A model generated the notes under the pieces. The model saw only the letters and a program-made list of their open reading frames with translations, had not been told where the DNA came from and searched no databases. A DNA stretch of 64,000 nucleotides from Vibrio penaeicida (GTDB lineage: Bacteria > Pseudomonadota > Gammaproteobacteria > Enterobacterales > Vibrionaceae), in NCBI RefSeq assembly GCF_030689305.1, contig NZ_JAUYVM010000004.1, positions 124,001 to 188,000 on the forward strand. Direction: 5' to 3'. Positions 45,259 through 54,291 of the stretch are shown one piece after another (the first letter of the stretch is position 1; each line of letters starts with the position of its first letter). The translations under genes were made by a program, and so were the position numbers.

Positions 45259-46431
45259 TTAAGCTAACAAACCTTGCTCTTTAGCTAAACTGCAAACAGT
45301 CAATACTTTGTCTAATTGTGCATCACTCACTTCACTATTTACAGATAGACGAATAACACTTTTATTTTTTGGTGTTGCAGGGCTACAAAATACCGCACCA
45401 AAAATTCCGTTTAATTCGAAGAAGTCACGCACTTTTTCTGTGTTCTCCTCGGTTCCTGTTTCTATTGCAACAATTTGTGAGTTGCTGTCTGTGTGTATAT
45501 CCAAGGATTTCAATCCTGAAATAAGTTTATGAGATTTATTGAATAAATGCTCACGTCGATGGTCACTCTTTTTAATGAGCTCTAATGTCGCTTTTAGCGC
45601 TTCCATTTCATAAGGAATGATGCCTGAGCTAAAAATTGCGGGTAACGAAATAAAAGGTAGACATTCATGTACCTTGTGGTGGCACAAGATTGCTCCGGCG
45701 CGGTAGGAGAAGGTCTTAGCTAGGCTGGTTGTTACGAAGTCCACTTTGTCGGTTAAACCAAGCTCAGAGAGCAAGCCAGCGCCGTCTGGTCCGTGTGTTC
45801 CAATCGAATGAGATTCATCAACAATGATGGCGCAGCCTTGATCGTTGGCTACGTCTACGAATTCTTTAAGCGGTGCGACAGTTCCGTGTGTACTGTATAC
45901 AGAGTCAATAACCACGATACCTGGGCCGTATTTCTTTATTTGTTTAAGTAAATTCTTTGGCTTGTTGTGAAGGAAAGGGTGAATTTTGCTACCGGCATTT
46001 TGTGCACCGTGCCATAAAGACATATGGGCAAAAAAATCAATGTAAACATGGGTATCTTGGTCGGCAATCGTTTGAAGTAAGCCAACGTTTGCTGCCCACC
46101 CAGACTGAGTGATAATGCAATGGTCGAATCCTAAGAAATCTGCAAATTTCTGCTCAAAGGAGCTTTCATCTACCGTTTGGTTTTGGAATACGGCAGACAT
46201 GATGGGTTCACGAGTCGCATTACTCAATGCGTTGATTTGCCGAGCCTTAATGTAGTCGTGATTGCATATGGCCAAATAATCGTTACTTCTGAGTACTATC
46301 GAATCGTCGCTAGGTTGTAAGCCTTGTACTATGTGTTTACCGTTACTTCTGGAATAGATGTGCTTTTCGAGATATGTCTCGAGTTTATTCTCAATAAAAG
46401 ACGGCAGTGGTTTAGCGGTAAAATTACTCAT
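45259..46431 (-). CDS. cqsA: CAI-1 autoinducer synthase CqsA
   Basis: A 390-residue PLP-dependent acyl-CoA transferase of the alpha-oxoamine synthase family. It joins an acyl-CoA with S-adenosylmethionine on the way to CAI-1. The PLP Lys is in VTTSLAKTFSYRAGAIL near 236; VDESHSIGTHGPDGAGLL near 205 is the cofactor Asp site, and HCIITQSGWAANVGLLQ and VYIDFFAHMSLWHGAQ also match the family. It is tail to tail with cqsS. Confidence 0.95.
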   Translation of the reverse strand: MSNFTAKPLPSFIENKLETYLEKHIYSRSNGKHIVQGLQPSDDSIVLRSNDYLAICNHDYIKARQINALSNATREPIMSAVFQNQTVDESSFEQKFADFLGFDHCIITQSGWAANVGLLQTIADQDTHVYIDFFAHMSLWHGAQNAGSKIHPFLHNKPKNLLKQIKKYGPGIVVIDSVYSTHGTVAPLKEFVDVANDQGCAIIVDESHSIGTHGPDGAGLLSELGLTDKVDFVTTSLAKTFSYRAGAILCHHKVHECLPFISLPAIFSSGIIPYEMEALKATLELIKKSDHRREHLFNKSHKLISGLKSLDIHTDSNSQIVAIETGTEENTEKVRDFFELNGIFGAVFCSPATPKNKSVIRLSVNSEVSDAQLDKVLTVCSLAKEQGLLA

Positions 46432-46651
46432 GATATTTCTCTTATGTGGATATTTGTGAGGTCAGCTGACCCTTTTATTAATATCCAGAGAAATAGATAC
46501 GTCATTATGCAATATTTATGTTTTTGGCGCTTATTGCAAAAAAAGCTATCCTTTATTTATCTATTTGTTATCTAAATTACCCTTTAGGGAGTGCGGCTTA
46601 AATAGATTTGTTGAAATAAACAAGTATTATTCTATTAGTTTCACCTATAAA

Positions 46652-47617
46652 TTACTCGGGCTTGGTTAACTTAAATGATAGCTCAGGCCAGTACATTTTT
46701 AGATAATTTGCCGATACCCACACCACCAAAATTGTCGCTATTGTAATTTCAAAGAACCCAAACCAATGCAACCATACCCACTGCGTGTGCTGCTCTGCAA
46801 ACCATGTGGTTAATCTTTGCATAGCAATTGCACTGATTACGGAAGGAAAGGTAACCGCTGCAATTGATGGCTGAAATTTCAGCCTCATCAGCTTGAAATA
46901 ACATAGGTAAATGAGCAGAGTCATCGTAATAGCGATACCAGATAGTGCCCCAGCTAGAATAGGATCTGGATTAGGGAAATTGACTAAGTAAGCGGCTAGA
47001 GAAAGGTTCACAGGTGCTGCCATGATGGCAAGGGTTGGGCGAGCAGGTCGAGGGAGTTTACCTGCGAAAACCAAACGATACAAAACCATGGGCAGCATAA
47101 CAAAATAGATGGCAATGCATACCATTGCCATATTCTGTGAAAATACCGTGTGCCCCAATGTGCTCCCAGCTAGCGTTGAGCTAATCACTCCCACAGGATA
47201 AAGAAACCAACTTGGAAAAATATTGGTGAACTTAAAGTTGCTAATTTGAAATGAAAAGAACAACACCATCATGGTGATATGTAAAGTAAGTGCCGCAAAC
47301 CAGAGTGGATGTGCAATCTTTGGAAGTAATATGGCGAGATAATCGCATAATACTAACAATGCCATGCTCATCGGAGCCATTAGGCTACCTCGTAGAGGGT
47401 GTTTTATATCATGAAGAAACACTCTGGGAGAGGTAATATACCTAATTAGGACTGGGGCAAGGAGCAGAGAGCCAACGATGGAACAAAAGGGGCGAATTAC
47501 ATCACCAAACAAAGGAAAATAGAGTGCCCACGCTTGACCAAGACCAATAAATCCAAGTGCGAGCGACGCTTGTGCCGTGGGGACATGTTGGAAGTAGGTA
47601 AAGCGTTTCCAGTCCAA
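46652..47617 (-). CDS. TDT/SLAC1-family transporter
   Basis: A 321-residue inner-membrane protein with ten predicted helices and the TehA/SLAC1 pattern: HVPTAQASLALGFIGLGQAW, SWFLYPVGVISSTLAGSTLG and LPRPARPTLAIMAAPVNLSLAAYL. Family members move tellurite, malate or small anions, or act as anion channels. The ARPTLAIMAAPVNLSL segment includes the Phe/gate region in SLAC1-type proteins. Substrate unknown. No regulator sits next to it; a long gap follows upstream. Confidence 0.82.
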   Translation of the reverse strand: MDWKRFTYFQHVPTAQASLALGFIGLGQAWALYFPLFGDVIRPFCSIVGSLLLAPVLIRYITSPRVFLHDIKHPLRGSLMAPMSMALLVLCDYLAILLPKIAHPLWFAALTLHITMMVLFFSFQISNFKFTNIFPSWFLYPVGVISSTLAGSTLGHTVFSQNMAMVCIAIYFVMLPMVLYRLVFAGKLPRPARPTLAIMAAPVNLSLAAYLVNFPNPDPILAGALSGIAITMTLLIYLCYFKLMRLKFQPSIAAVTFPSVISAIAMQRLTTWFAEQHTQWVWLHWFGFFEITIATILVVWVSANYLKMYWPELSFKLTKPE

Positions 47618-47935
47618 TGATGTGATTCCTTCTACTGCAAAAATCTACCGTGTGACGGATTTAGCGTGATACATACCCTAAATGTCGCCGACAAGGAGTA
47701 ACATTGACTCTGTTGAATGACTATTCAAAGGTGCATAAATTAAGTGCGCGTATTATACCGAAGGGCTTTTAAGATGCATTGTCTTCGAAGAAATAATGCG
47801 AAGTGTGCCGTTGTAGCGTTCATTGTTTTATCCACTTAGTCATTTGAATGGCGAAAGTGTGACATTGGCAGGATCTTTAAACGATCTTTCTCTAAAATTG
47901 GTTGCAAAATAGCCGATATGGACGATACTAAAAGT

Positions 47936-48115
47936 GTAGAGCAAGCGTGACACTTCATTGAAGGGAGAAAATTGGCTCTACATAAAAATTTGGTAGGAAA
48001 ACAAGTAAAACACAGGAAATCCTCGTAAGTTGTTAGTACCCGACTGGTAGCTAATTCGCAAACTCACGATTGAGAACGAGGTCTGAGGCGTATCACTTAT
48101 GTGGTGCGCCTTTTT
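47936..48115 (+). ncRNA. Candidate structured small RNA
   Basis: A possible promoter (TTGCAA near 47900, GATACT after 16 bases) leads into about 180 bases with several nested pairs: TGTAGAGC with GCTCTACA, CCTCGT with ACGAGG enclosing TTAGTACC/GGTAGCTAA and CTCA/TGAG, then a terminator stem GGCGTATCAC/GTGGTGCGCC at 48087-48110 and T5. It contains no ORF. It has a terminator of its own, and the COG0523 gene has a separate promoter after it. I cannot assign a known RNA family. Confidence 0.35.
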
Positions 48116-48249
48116 AGTTTCTAAAGCTTACGGATTCCAAAGCTTACCGTTTCGAGAGTTTGAAGTTTCGAGAGTAATTGTAGATTAACAAACTATAAGA
48201 TAAGTAGATCGTTTTGTTGTCGAAAGAGACTCTACAAGAAAATGACAAG

Positions 48250-48264
48250 TGTAATAATATAACA
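48250..48264. promoter_or_regulatory. Zur-like box over the promoter
   Basis: TGTAATAATATAACA differs by one base from the gammaproteobacterial Zur core TGTTATANTATAACA. It overlaps the likely -35 region; the -10 TATAAT is at 48272-48277. The gene behind it encodes a predicted zinc metallochaperone. Confidence 0.7.
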
Positions 48265-48322
48265 ATATGGTTATAATGCCGCGCTGCTTAAGGCTAAACA
48301 ACGCTTGCCCAAAGGAAATACG

Positions 48323-49333
48323 ATGGTTCCAACGAATATTATCACTGGCTTTTTAGGTGTAGGAAAAACAACAGCAATTCTTAACTTGTTAAAAAATAAG
48401 CCTGAGAATGAATCTTGGGCTGTTTTAGTTAATGAGTTTGGAGAGATTGGAATCGACGGAGCGCTTTTGACCGACCAAGGAGCGCTAATTAAAGAAGTTC
48501 CTGGTGGTTGTATGTGCTGTACTGCGGGTGTTCCGATGTCCGTAGGAATTACAGCATTGTTACGCCAGAAACCCGATCGTTTGATCATTGAGCCGACGGG
48601 GCTAGGTCACCCTAAGCAAGTCATTTCAACGTTACTTTCCGAGCAATACGAAAATTATGTGGATTTAAAAGCCACGATTGCTCTTGTTGATCCTCGAAAC
48701 CTCCAAATTGAAAAGTATATAGGAAATAAGAACTTTAACGACCAGCTCGCTAGTGCGGATGTTGTTGTAGCAAATAAAGCAGATGAGTGTAGCGAGTCGG
48801 AATTACAATATTTCGAAGGTTGGGTTAAAAGACAAGAAAGCATAAAGGTATCGATTGTTACCGAGAAAGGCATTCTGGATATTCAATCCTTAGATATTGA
48901 AAGGAATGGGCGAGTTGCATCATCTTCTAAATCGAGTCATAACCCCTCGTCGCCCGATGCATTGAGTGACGATCAGCATGAGCATGAGCATACAATAGAC
49001 TCACCTGAATTCATCCTATCTCCCTATCAAACTTATGTTAGAAAGGAAAATAGAGGGCAGGGTTTTTATAGTTGTGGTTGGGTTTTTGGCTCAGAATGTG
49101 TCTTCAATTTTGAACTTTTAATGAGTATGTTGCGTGATTTAACAGCAGAGCGAGTAAAAGGTGTCGTTAATACGGATAAAGGCTGTTACTCCATCAATAA
49201 TGCCAATGGTGTCATTTCAGTCAACCAGATAAGCCTAGAGGGTTTTGAAACTCGCATAGAAGTTATTGACACGCAGCTTATGCCGTGGGATCAGCTAGAA
49301 TCTGTCCTTTTGGGGATTTGTGGGCTCAATTAA
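48323..49333 (+). CDS. COG0523 GTPase, putative zinc metallochaperone
   Basis: A 336-residue G3E-family GTPase (CobW/P47K type). The P-loop is GFLGVGKTTAI near 9, the metal-binding CXCC-type motif is GGCMCC near 64, and VANKADE is the guanine-specificity motif. A His-rich stretch, DDQHEHEHEH, near 219 adds metal sites. The C-terminal CobW domain begins near 235. The ATG at 48323 has AAAGGAA upstream. Together with the Zur-like box this points to a zinc-starvation metal chaperone (ZigA/YeiR-like). Confidence 0.87.
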   Translation: MVPTNIITGFLGVGKTTAILNLLKNKPENESWAVLVNEFGEIGIDGALLTDQGALIKEVPGGCMCCTAGVPMSVGITALLRQKPDRLIIEPTGLGHPKQVISTLLSEQYENYVDLKATIALVDPRNLQIEKYIGNKNFNDQLASADVVVANKADECSESELQYFEGWVKRQESIKVSIVTEKGILDIQSLDIERNGRVASSSKSSHNPSSPDALSDDQHEHEHTIDSPEFILSPYQTYVRKENRGQGFYSCGWVFGSECVFNFELLMSMLRDLTAERVKGVVNTDKGCYSINNANGVISVNQISLEGFETRIEVIDTQLMPWDQLESVLLGICGLN

Positions 49334-49373
49334 GAAAAAGCGCAAAGTAACAAACCTGCGCCTAAAGTAGCGA

Positions 49374-50183
49374 CTATTTTACTTTTGCAGTACACATAAG
49401 GGGTTCTGGCATTGAGAACAGATACCCTTGATAGAAGTCTATACCTAACGCTTTCATAGCGTTGTACTGGGCTTCTTCCTCAACCCCTTCAATGATGAGC
49501 TTTGCGCCAATATTTTTAGCCACACGCACAATTTCCAATAACGCTGTCTTATTTTCAGCCATATAGTCTAGTAATAAGGATCGGTCGATCTTAACGATTT
49601 CAGGCTTTATCAAATTGAGCCGATTAAAGTCGGAAGACTTGACACCAAAATCATCCATAGCGACCTGAAAACCTGAATTTTGCATTGCAGTGGTCGCATC
49701 GAGTAACAGTTGGTTATCAAACGCAGCACTCTCAACAATCTCCATAACGATTTGTTGAGTACTCAAACCCAATTCAATAATCCGTTTTTCAAGTAAACTC
49801 GCTTTGATGGCCATAAAGGCATTGTATTCGCCAGATACAGGGAGAACATTCAAAAAAAGCTTAAGATTTTTATGTTTTGATTGAGAAAAATTCCGAACGT
49901 GTATCGCGCGGGTAAGGCGATCGAGATTGATCTTTTTAGCAATAGAGATCTGCTCTGAATCGAACAAAATATCAGGACGGATATTTTCCCCCGTCGTTTC
50001 ATTACTAAATCTTGCGAGGGCTTCATAGGCGAAAGGCTGCATTGTTGGTGTCATGATTGCCTGAAAAGCGCTGGTAATGATCAAATTGTCGTATTTTGCA
50101 TAATGCTTCCCCTCATCGTCTATAAAGCAATGTGCATTAAACTCTTCACGATTATTTAAAATCATAAGCAACCTAGTAAGCAT
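49374..50183 (-). CDS. Standalone EAL-domain phosphodiesterase
   Basis: A 269-residue protein made of one EAL domain. Residues for metal binding and catalysis appear intact: YEALARF near 48, NVLPVSG (Asn), MEIVESA near 147, MDDFGVKSSD near 176, KIDRSLL near 199 and IEGVEEEAQ near 232. It should hydrolyse cyclic di-GMP to pGpG. It has no sensor domain or membrane helix. A second start at 50165 (MILNNREEF, with TAGG upstream) is also possible. Confidence 0.87.
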   Translation of the reverse strand: MLTRLLMILNNREEFNAHCFIDDEGKHYAKYDNLIITSAFQAIMTPTMQPFAYEALARFSNETTGENIRPDILFDSEQISIAKKINLDRLTRAIHVRNFSQSKHKNLKLFLNVLPVSGEYNAFMAIKASLLEKRIIELGLSTQQIVMEIVESAAFDNQLLLDATTAMQNSGFQVAMDDFGVKSSDFNRLNLIKPEIVKIDRSLLLDYMAENKTALLEIVRVAKNIGAKLIIEGVEEEAQYNAMKALGIDFYQGYLFSMPEPLMCTAKVK

Positions 50184-50623
50184 TAAAGGTTAAACCGCAA
50201 CCATTAACAGACATGCAATTTGAGGTTATGTCCATGCTTGTGTAGCAAGTACGATAACCTAATTCACTATGTGTAACCCTAAGTACTATATCAAATTAAT
50301 AGCAAGCTATCACATTGTCTATTGGATAGTTTTACCAATAGTTCACAGTGAGGTCCCAAAAATGAAAACCATTACATTAGCCAGCTCTAGGAGATTAAAG
50401 ATTAAAATCTTCACAAACAGAAGGACTTCCAACAATATAAGTTGTGGTAAATCATCCATTTGAAGGCTAACTATCGATATAAGCATGGCAATCAAATCAA
50501 GAAACTGCCAGTCAAAACGAGAATTACTCACCTAGCATGGATAATCTTTTGGAGGAATATTCACCTCATCATAAGAAGACCGAATGATCTGCTTAAAATG
50601 AGGTGATGAATGAGATGAGAGGG
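50184..50623. other. Intergenic region without a supported gene
   Basis: These 440 bases carry only short overlapping frames on both strands without ribosome-binding sites. No hairpin is prominent except short pairings near 50570-50600. Confidence 0.5.
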
Positions 50624-51559
50624 CTATCGCTTGTTTTTCAGGTAACGTTTACGGCGTTCTTCTTTTTTCTTAAGCTTTTGCTCGGCCTTTCGTTCTGCTT
50701 CTTTTTCTACTTCGATGAGCTCTTGCGTAATCATTTCTGGGCGTTCCAGAGTAATCTGACCAATGGTACCGCTTCGTAGCTCATGGAGGAGAATTTCTGA
50801 TGCCTTATGTAAATCGACTCGGCCGCCGGAGCGAAGTGCACCACGCTTGCGACCTATCTCTTCCATTAATTCAATGTCTGAAGTAGGCAGTTCATCTAAT
50901 TGGTAGCGTTCTTTTAGAAGGTTAGGGTACTGCTCGGCTAAGTACTCTACGGTGTAAAAAGCAACCTCGTCATATTCCATCGCGGTATCTTTTACTGCCC
51001 CTGTAGCAGCGAGCCTGAACCCACTGTGAGGATTCTCTACTTTTGGCCAAAGGATTCCAGGTGTATCTGACAACACAATGCCATTTTGCAAATTTATGCG
51101 TTGCTGCCGGCGAGTCACTGCTGGCTGATTACCGGTAACGGCTATGGTTCGACCCGCTAAAGTGTTAATGATTGTCGATTTGCCGACGTTTGGTATGCCC
51201 ATAATCATCGTGCGAATATTTTTCCCCATCTGCTCACGATGAGGCGCTAACTTACGACATAGTTCCATTATCTTATGGACTTCTTGTGGGTTAGACGTTG
51301 TGATCGCCATGGCTTTTACGCCTTTCTCTTTTTCGAAGTGCTCTATCCAGTAATCGGTCATTGCGGGGTCGGAAAGGTCACGTTTGTTAAGGACCTTAAC
51401 GCAGGGTTTGTCCTTACGAAGTGAAGAGATCATTGGGTTTTCAGAACTGAAAGGGATTCTGGCATCCAAGACTTCGATGATAACGTCGACTTGAGGAATG
51501 ACTTCTTCGATCTCTTTTCGGGCTTTGTGCATGTGGCCCGGAAACCATTGAATTGACAT
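50624..51559 (-). CDS. ylqF: Circularly permuted ribosome-biogenesis GTPase YlqF/RbgA
   Basis: A 311-residue GTPase with motif order G4-G5-G1-G2-G3, typical of YlqF. QWFPGHMHKARKEIEEV opens the protein, G4 is VLNKRDLSD near 58, the P-loop is GIPNVGKSTIINTLAGR near 128 and the DTPG motif is SDTPGILWP near 167. The C-terminal tail is strongly basic (KKKEERRKRYLKNKR), as for ribosome contact. It likely assists large-subunit assembly. Confidence 0.92.
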   Translation of the reverse strand: MSIQWFPGHMHKARKEIEEVIPQVDVIIEVLDARIPFSSENPMISSLRKDKPCVKVLNKRDLSDPAMTDYWIEHFEKEKGVKAMAITTSNPQEVHKIMELCRKLAPHREQMGKNIRTMIMGIPNVGKSTIINTLAGRTIAVTGNQPAVTRRQQRINLQNGIVLSDTPGILWPKVENPHSGFRLAATGAVKDTAMEYDEVAFYTVEYLAEQYPNLLKERYQLDELPTSDIELMEEIGRKRGALRSGGRVDLHKASEILLHELRSGTIGQITLERPEMITQELIEVEKEAERKAEQKLKKKEERRKRYLKNKR

Positions 51560-51706
51560 AGAGAGAACCTAAGGAAATAAAGAGTTTGGGCTCATTGTAA
51601 AGCCAAAAAATGAAGAGTAAAGGTAGATTGTATTGCTTAAAGCCGAATACTGCGTTAGCAAAATCGTAAAGGCTTAACCCTTAGTAGGAGATCATGTCAG
51701 AAAGCT

Positions 51707-52747
51707 CTAGCTATCGAGCTTTCTTGTTGATTGACGAACGACAAGTTTTGGCTGTAACAAAACCTTACGAGGAGATACTTCTTCTGTTCCTGCTTTAATT
51801 TGATTCACTAACATATTGATAGCTTCATTTGCCATCTCTACATTAGGGATAGACAACGTGGTTAACGGAATTCTAAACCAGTCTAAGAATGGCATGTCGT
51901 TGATACCAGTAATAGAAATGTCATTTGGACAGTGGACACCCTGGCTTTCTCGTTCACCAATGCAACCCAACGCCAACAAGTCATTGCTTGCTATTACAGC
52001 GGTTGTTTCTGGGTGTTTCTCAAACAGCTCTATAGAAGCATTGTGACCAGCTTCTTCTGAGAACGCTGAAGCTTGTACTAATGTGGGGTGGAGATCGTAC
52101 ATCTCGGCAGCGGCTTTAAATGCCAATCTTCGGTTAAAGCCAGAAGAAATCTCACTTGGTCCTGCAATATGAGCAATTTTTCGGTGACCCAATTTATATA
52201 GATGCGAAGTGAGTTGGTGAATTCCTTCATTGTCATCAACAAGTATTTGGTCGGTGACGAGTGAATCAACTGATCGTGTAAGCAGCACAAGTGGAATATG
52301 CATTTGCTGACAATACTCAACGGTAGGGTCTTCACGAAAAGCAGATGCCATTATGATTCCATCAACATTTCGGGAAACAAGTCGCTTTAATTCTTCCATT
52401 GCAATTAGGGAGTTATTTTCTGTGTATGCAAACGTCAGTGTATATCCCAATTTATGAGCGCGTTGTTGAATCTGATTGATGAGTGGGGGAAACATCGGAT
52501 TCAAGATGTCGGGGATCATGACACCAATTGTTTTCGTTGAGCCTTTTTTAAGTGCTGAAGCAAGGGGGTTGACGCTGTATCCCATTTCTCGACTTTTCTT
52601 AATTACCTGCTCTACAACTCGATCGGATACTAAGTGCTGTTTATCGGGGCTTAAAGCACGAGAAACTGTAGATGCGTTAATATTCAAGGCATTAGCAACG
52701 TCTTTAACAGTTACTCGTTTCTTATTTGTACTTCGTGAGGAGCTCAA
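51707..52747 (-). CDS. LacI-family regulator of the adjacent operon
   Basis: A 346-residue repressor. The HTH and hinge helix cover residues 10-62 (VTVKDVANALNINASTVSRAL, then GYSVNPLASALKKG). The remainder is a periplasmic-binding-protein-like sensor domain: TIGVMIPDILNPMFPPLI, VASNDLLALG-like IASNDLLALGCIGE and DISITGINDMPFLDWF. It is divergent from the M24-E1-E2 operon, and two matching TGCAAA-CGTTTGCA type operators lie in the gap, so it probably represses that operon and itself until it binds the inducer. Confidence 0.9.
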   Translation of the reverse strand: MSSSRSTNKKRVTVKDVANALNINASTVSRALSPDKQHLVSDRVVEQVIKKSREMGYSVNPLASALKKGSTKTIGVMIPDILNPMFPPLINQIQQRAHKLGYTLTFAYTENNSLIAMEELKRLVSRNVDGIIMASAFREDPTVEYCQQMHIPLVLLTRSVDSLVTDQILVDDNEGIHQLTSHLYKLGHRKIAHIAGPSEISSGFNRRLAFKAAAEMYDLHPTLVQASAFSEEAGHNASIELFEKHPETTAVIASNDLLALGCIGERESQGVHCPNDISITGINDMPFLDWFRIPLTTLSIPNVEMANEAINMLVNQIKAGTEEVSPRKVLLQPKLVVRQSTRKLDS

Positions 52748-52844
52748 TCTTTATCCCTTACTTTATTATTCGCACTTTGGCGAATAGAGAAAATGATGTA
52801 AACATAATGTTAATTACATGATTGACAATTAATCTACTATGTGC

Positions 52845-52858
52845 TGCAATCGTTTGCA
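52845..52858. promoter_or_regulatory. LacI-type operator O1
   Basis: TGCAATCGTTTGCA is a LacI/CRE-type palindrome with one mismatch. It overlaps a possible plus-strand promoter (TTGACA at 52822-52827). Confidence 0.75.
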
Positions 52859-52936
52859 AGCTGAAGCCTATCTAAATGTAGCCTGTGTTCTAAGACATAG
52901 GATAGTACGGATATGGCTTATTATTTGGAATTTGTT

Positions 52937-52950
52937 TGCAAACGTTTGCA
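52937..52950. promoter_or_regulatory. LacI-type operator O2
   Basis: TGCAAACGTTTGCA is a perfect 14-bp palindrome with central CG. It ends 20 bases before the M24 start and lies 92 bp centre to centre from O1, a spacing compatible with looping. Confidence 0.85.
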
Positions 52951-52970
52951 TTAATAACAAAGGAATGTCT

Positions 52971-54275
52971 ATGGAAATTGTCAAACTCACAGAACCAAGG
53001 ATAGTTCGAGAAAGTGATATAGAGCCTGGCTGGGACTGGTCTAAAAAGATTCCTGCACCAGGGAAAATGAGCGTGGATTTTGAACAAAGAGTAGACTTCA
53101 ATCGTTTGCATCGCTATCGAGTTGGACGTGTTCAGAAAGTACTTGAAAAGTCGGAATTTGGCGCGATTCTTTGTTTTGATAACAACAATATTCGATACCT
53201 CACGAGTACGGTAATAGGAGAGTGGGCACGCGACAAAATTGCTCGTTACACGTTGTTTACCGGAAACTCAGATCCCTACCTATGGGATTTCGGATCCGCT
53301 GCCAAGCATCACCAGCTATACCAACCATTAATCGATGCAGAACACTTTAAATCTGGGATGCTCGGATTACGTGGTTCGATGGGCGAGGAAGCTGGGCTTT
53401 TTAAAAAAGCAGCCAAAGAAATCAAAGATCTTCTGGTAGCAGAAGGCGTTGCAGATATGCCAGTTGGCGTTGATGTCGCTGAACTCCCAATGCTTGAAGC
53501 ATTAAAAGCGGAAGGGTTAGAAATCCGCGATTGTCAGCAACTCATGTTGGAAGCGAGACAAATAAAATCGATGGATGAAGTTGTTCTTTTGAACATGGCG
53601 GCAGCGATGGTTGACGGTGCCTATCACGAATTGGCGTGTGAACTGAAACCGGGAAAACGTGAAAATGAAAGCGTCGGGCTGGTAAATAAATTCCTATACG
53701 ACAATGGATCTGATGATGTCGAAGCCATCAATGCGATTTCAGGAGAGCGAGGTAACCCACATCCACACAATTTTACTGATCGAATGTACCGCCCTGGCGA
53801 TCAGGCCTTCTTCGATATAATTCATTCATTTATGGGCTATCGAACCTGCTATTACCGCACACTCAATGTAGGCAGCGCAAGTCAGGCGCAAATGGATGCT
53901 TATAAAAAAGCGAGAGAGTGGATAGATGCAGCGATTGATCTTATTCGTCCAGGAATGACGACAGATAAAATTGCCGCGGTTTGGCCAAAAGCGGAAGAGT
54001 TCGGTTTTGCGAGTGAAATGGAAGCCTTTGGTTTGCAGTTTGGTCATGGAATAGGGCTAGCATTACACGAACGTCCCATTATTAGCCGTTTAGTCTCCAT
54101 GGAACATCCATTTGAACTTCAAGAAGGTATGGTGTTTGCCCTTGAAACGTATTGTCCCTCGGCAGATGGCAACGGAGCAGCTCGAATCGAAGAAGAAGTT
54201 GTCGTCACAGCGACTGGTTCTGAAGTGATTACATTGTTTCCAGCGCAAGACCTATTTATTGCAAATAAATACTGA
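52971..54275 (+). CDS. M24-fold (creatinase/DddP-like) enzyme with altered metal site
   Basis: A 434-residue protein of the M24 pita-bread family (aminopeptidase P, creatinase, DMSP lyase DddP). The N-terminal domain covers about 1-190. The first metal Asp is D282 (FFDIIHSFMGYRT), then Cys293 stands at the position of the second Asp. H359 (FGHGIGLALHERP), E392 and E407 (RIEEEVVV) remain. The Asp-to-Cys change should alter or abolish a dinuclear site. Sequence-wise it is nearer the non-peptidase branch (DddP-like) than methionine aminopeptidase. The ATG at 52971 has AAAGGA upstream. It opens the operon and may cleave the catabolic substrate; that is inference. Confidence 0.78.
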   Translation: MEIVKLTEPRIVRESDIEPGWDWSKKIPAPGKMSVDFEQRVDFNRLHRYRVGRVQKVLEKSEFGAILCFDNNNIRYLTSTVIGEWARDKIARYTLFTGNSDPYLWDFGSAAKHHQLYQPLIDAEHFKSGMLGLRGSMGEEAGLFKKAAKEIKDLLVAEGVADMPVGVDVAELPMLEALKAEGLEIRDCQQLMLEARQIKSMDEVVLLNMAAAMVDGAYHELACELKPGKRENESVGLVNKFLYDNGSDDVEAINAISGERGNPHPHNFTDRMYRPGDQAFFDIIHSFMGYRTCYYRTLNVGSASQAQMDAYKKAREWIDAAIDLIRPGMTTDKIAAVWPKAEEFGFASEMEAFGLQFGHGIGLALHERPIISRLVSMEHPFELQEGMVFALETYCPSADGNGAARIEEEVVVTATGSEVITLFPAQDLFIANKY

Positions 54276-54291
54276 TTCAAGGAAGAAACAA

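Larger units (their letters stand above)
47618..48322. other. Long intergenic region before COG0523 gene
   Basis: This 705-bp stretch separates the TDT gene from the COG0523 gene. It holds the TDT promoter, a structured segment closed by a terminator (47936-48115) and the promoter with the Zur-like box. No ORF in it has a ribosome-binding site. Confidence 0.6.

Noticed and set aside
48020..48060. GTTGTTAGT in the RNA candidate resembling the Qrr small RNA core
   Set aside because: Only nine bases match and the rest of the Qrr structure and its sigma-54 promoter are not seen.
52971..54275. M24 protein as ectoine hydrolase DoeA
   Set aside because: DoeA belongs to the same fold, but none of the other ectoine-degradation genes is in the operon, which instead encodes E1/E2 and dehydrogenases.
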